DNA of 6,365 bases from Syntrophomonadaceae bacterium (GTDB taxonomy: Bacteria; Bacillota_D; Dethiobacteria; DTU022), in contig PXFD01000190.1 in assembly GCA_003564505.1 (NCBI GenBank), positions 1 to 6,365 on the forward strand, written 5' to 3'. The notes under the pieces are model-generated. The model was not told the origin of the DNA, made no database searches, and worked only from the letters and a program-made list of their open reading frames with translations. Within the stretch, counting starts at the first letter, position 1; every line of letters starts with the position of its first letter. Shown piece by piece: positions 6,307 to 6,365 of the stretch. A program made the position numbers and the translations under genes.

Positions 6307-6365
6307 CAAAACACCCTTTCAGAAACTATTTATTCGTGCTTAGACCTTTTCTTCTATCTCTTTGC

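Noticed and set aside
6340..6363. Possible last codons of an upstream minus-strand gene (reads KEIEEKV then TAA).
   Set aside because: Only seven codons are visible and a second frame is also open across this stretch, ending in TAG, so no gene can be supported.
1..6365. Frequent CCAGG/CCAGGG words on the plus strand.
   Set aside because: They follow from common CTG-GCN and CCN-GG codon pairs in minus-strand genes rich in Leu, Ala and Gly. Apart from the 18-base triplet at 3106-3123 I see no regular spacing suggesting a dispersed functional repeat.

Overview
All genes in this window lie on the minus strand, so the window reads right to left: alpha/beta hydrolase, CBS-pair protein, major facilitator transporter, thioredoxin-CcdA fusion, then the alpha and beta subunits of a 2-oxoacid:ferredoxin oxidoreductase (the beta gene is cut by the left edge). 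Gaps are short (27, 18, about 122 and 67 bases), and the last two genes overlap by 11 bases. The window is coding almost throughout and has no stretch of 300 bases without a gene. I see no tRNA, rRNA, CRISPR array, insertion sequence or phage gene.

The gene set points to a strictly anaerobic bacterium of moderate GC, most likely in the Clostridia (Syntrophomonas/Peptococcaceae-like). The grounds are the ferredoxin-dependent 2-oxoacid oxidoreductase, the OFA-type transporter, the CBS-pair type, purine-rich Shine-Dalgarno sequences and apparent selenocysteine use. This placement is inference. UGA is used as an ordinary stop by the korA and transporter genes, so the genetic code is the standard bacterial one.

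The most notable element is at 2486-3703. A conventional gene caller would see two genes here, a short N-terminal piece and a CcdA-like piece, separated by an in-frame TGA at 3443-3445. The TGA sits exactly where the first cysteine of a thioredoxin W-C-x-x-C motif belongs, giving W-U-S-A-C. A 7-bp hairpin with a GU-containing apical loop starts 16 bases after it, as expected of a bacterial SECIS element. I read the locus as one selenoprotein of 405 residues: membrane anchor, acidic linker, selenocysteine thioredoxin domain outside the membrane, and a six-helix CcdA electron-transfer core.

The genes may work together as follows, but this is inference. KorAB oxidises a 2-oxoacid with CoA in the cytoplasm and reduces ferredoxin. 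The Trx-CcdA selenoprotein carries thiol reducing power across the membrane. The OFA transporter moves a small carboxylate, and the adjacent CBS-pair protein may sense adenylate charge. A promoter-like pair, a hairpin in the leader and a clear Shine-Dalgarno suggest the selenoprotein gene begins its own transcription unit, possibly continuing into korAB.
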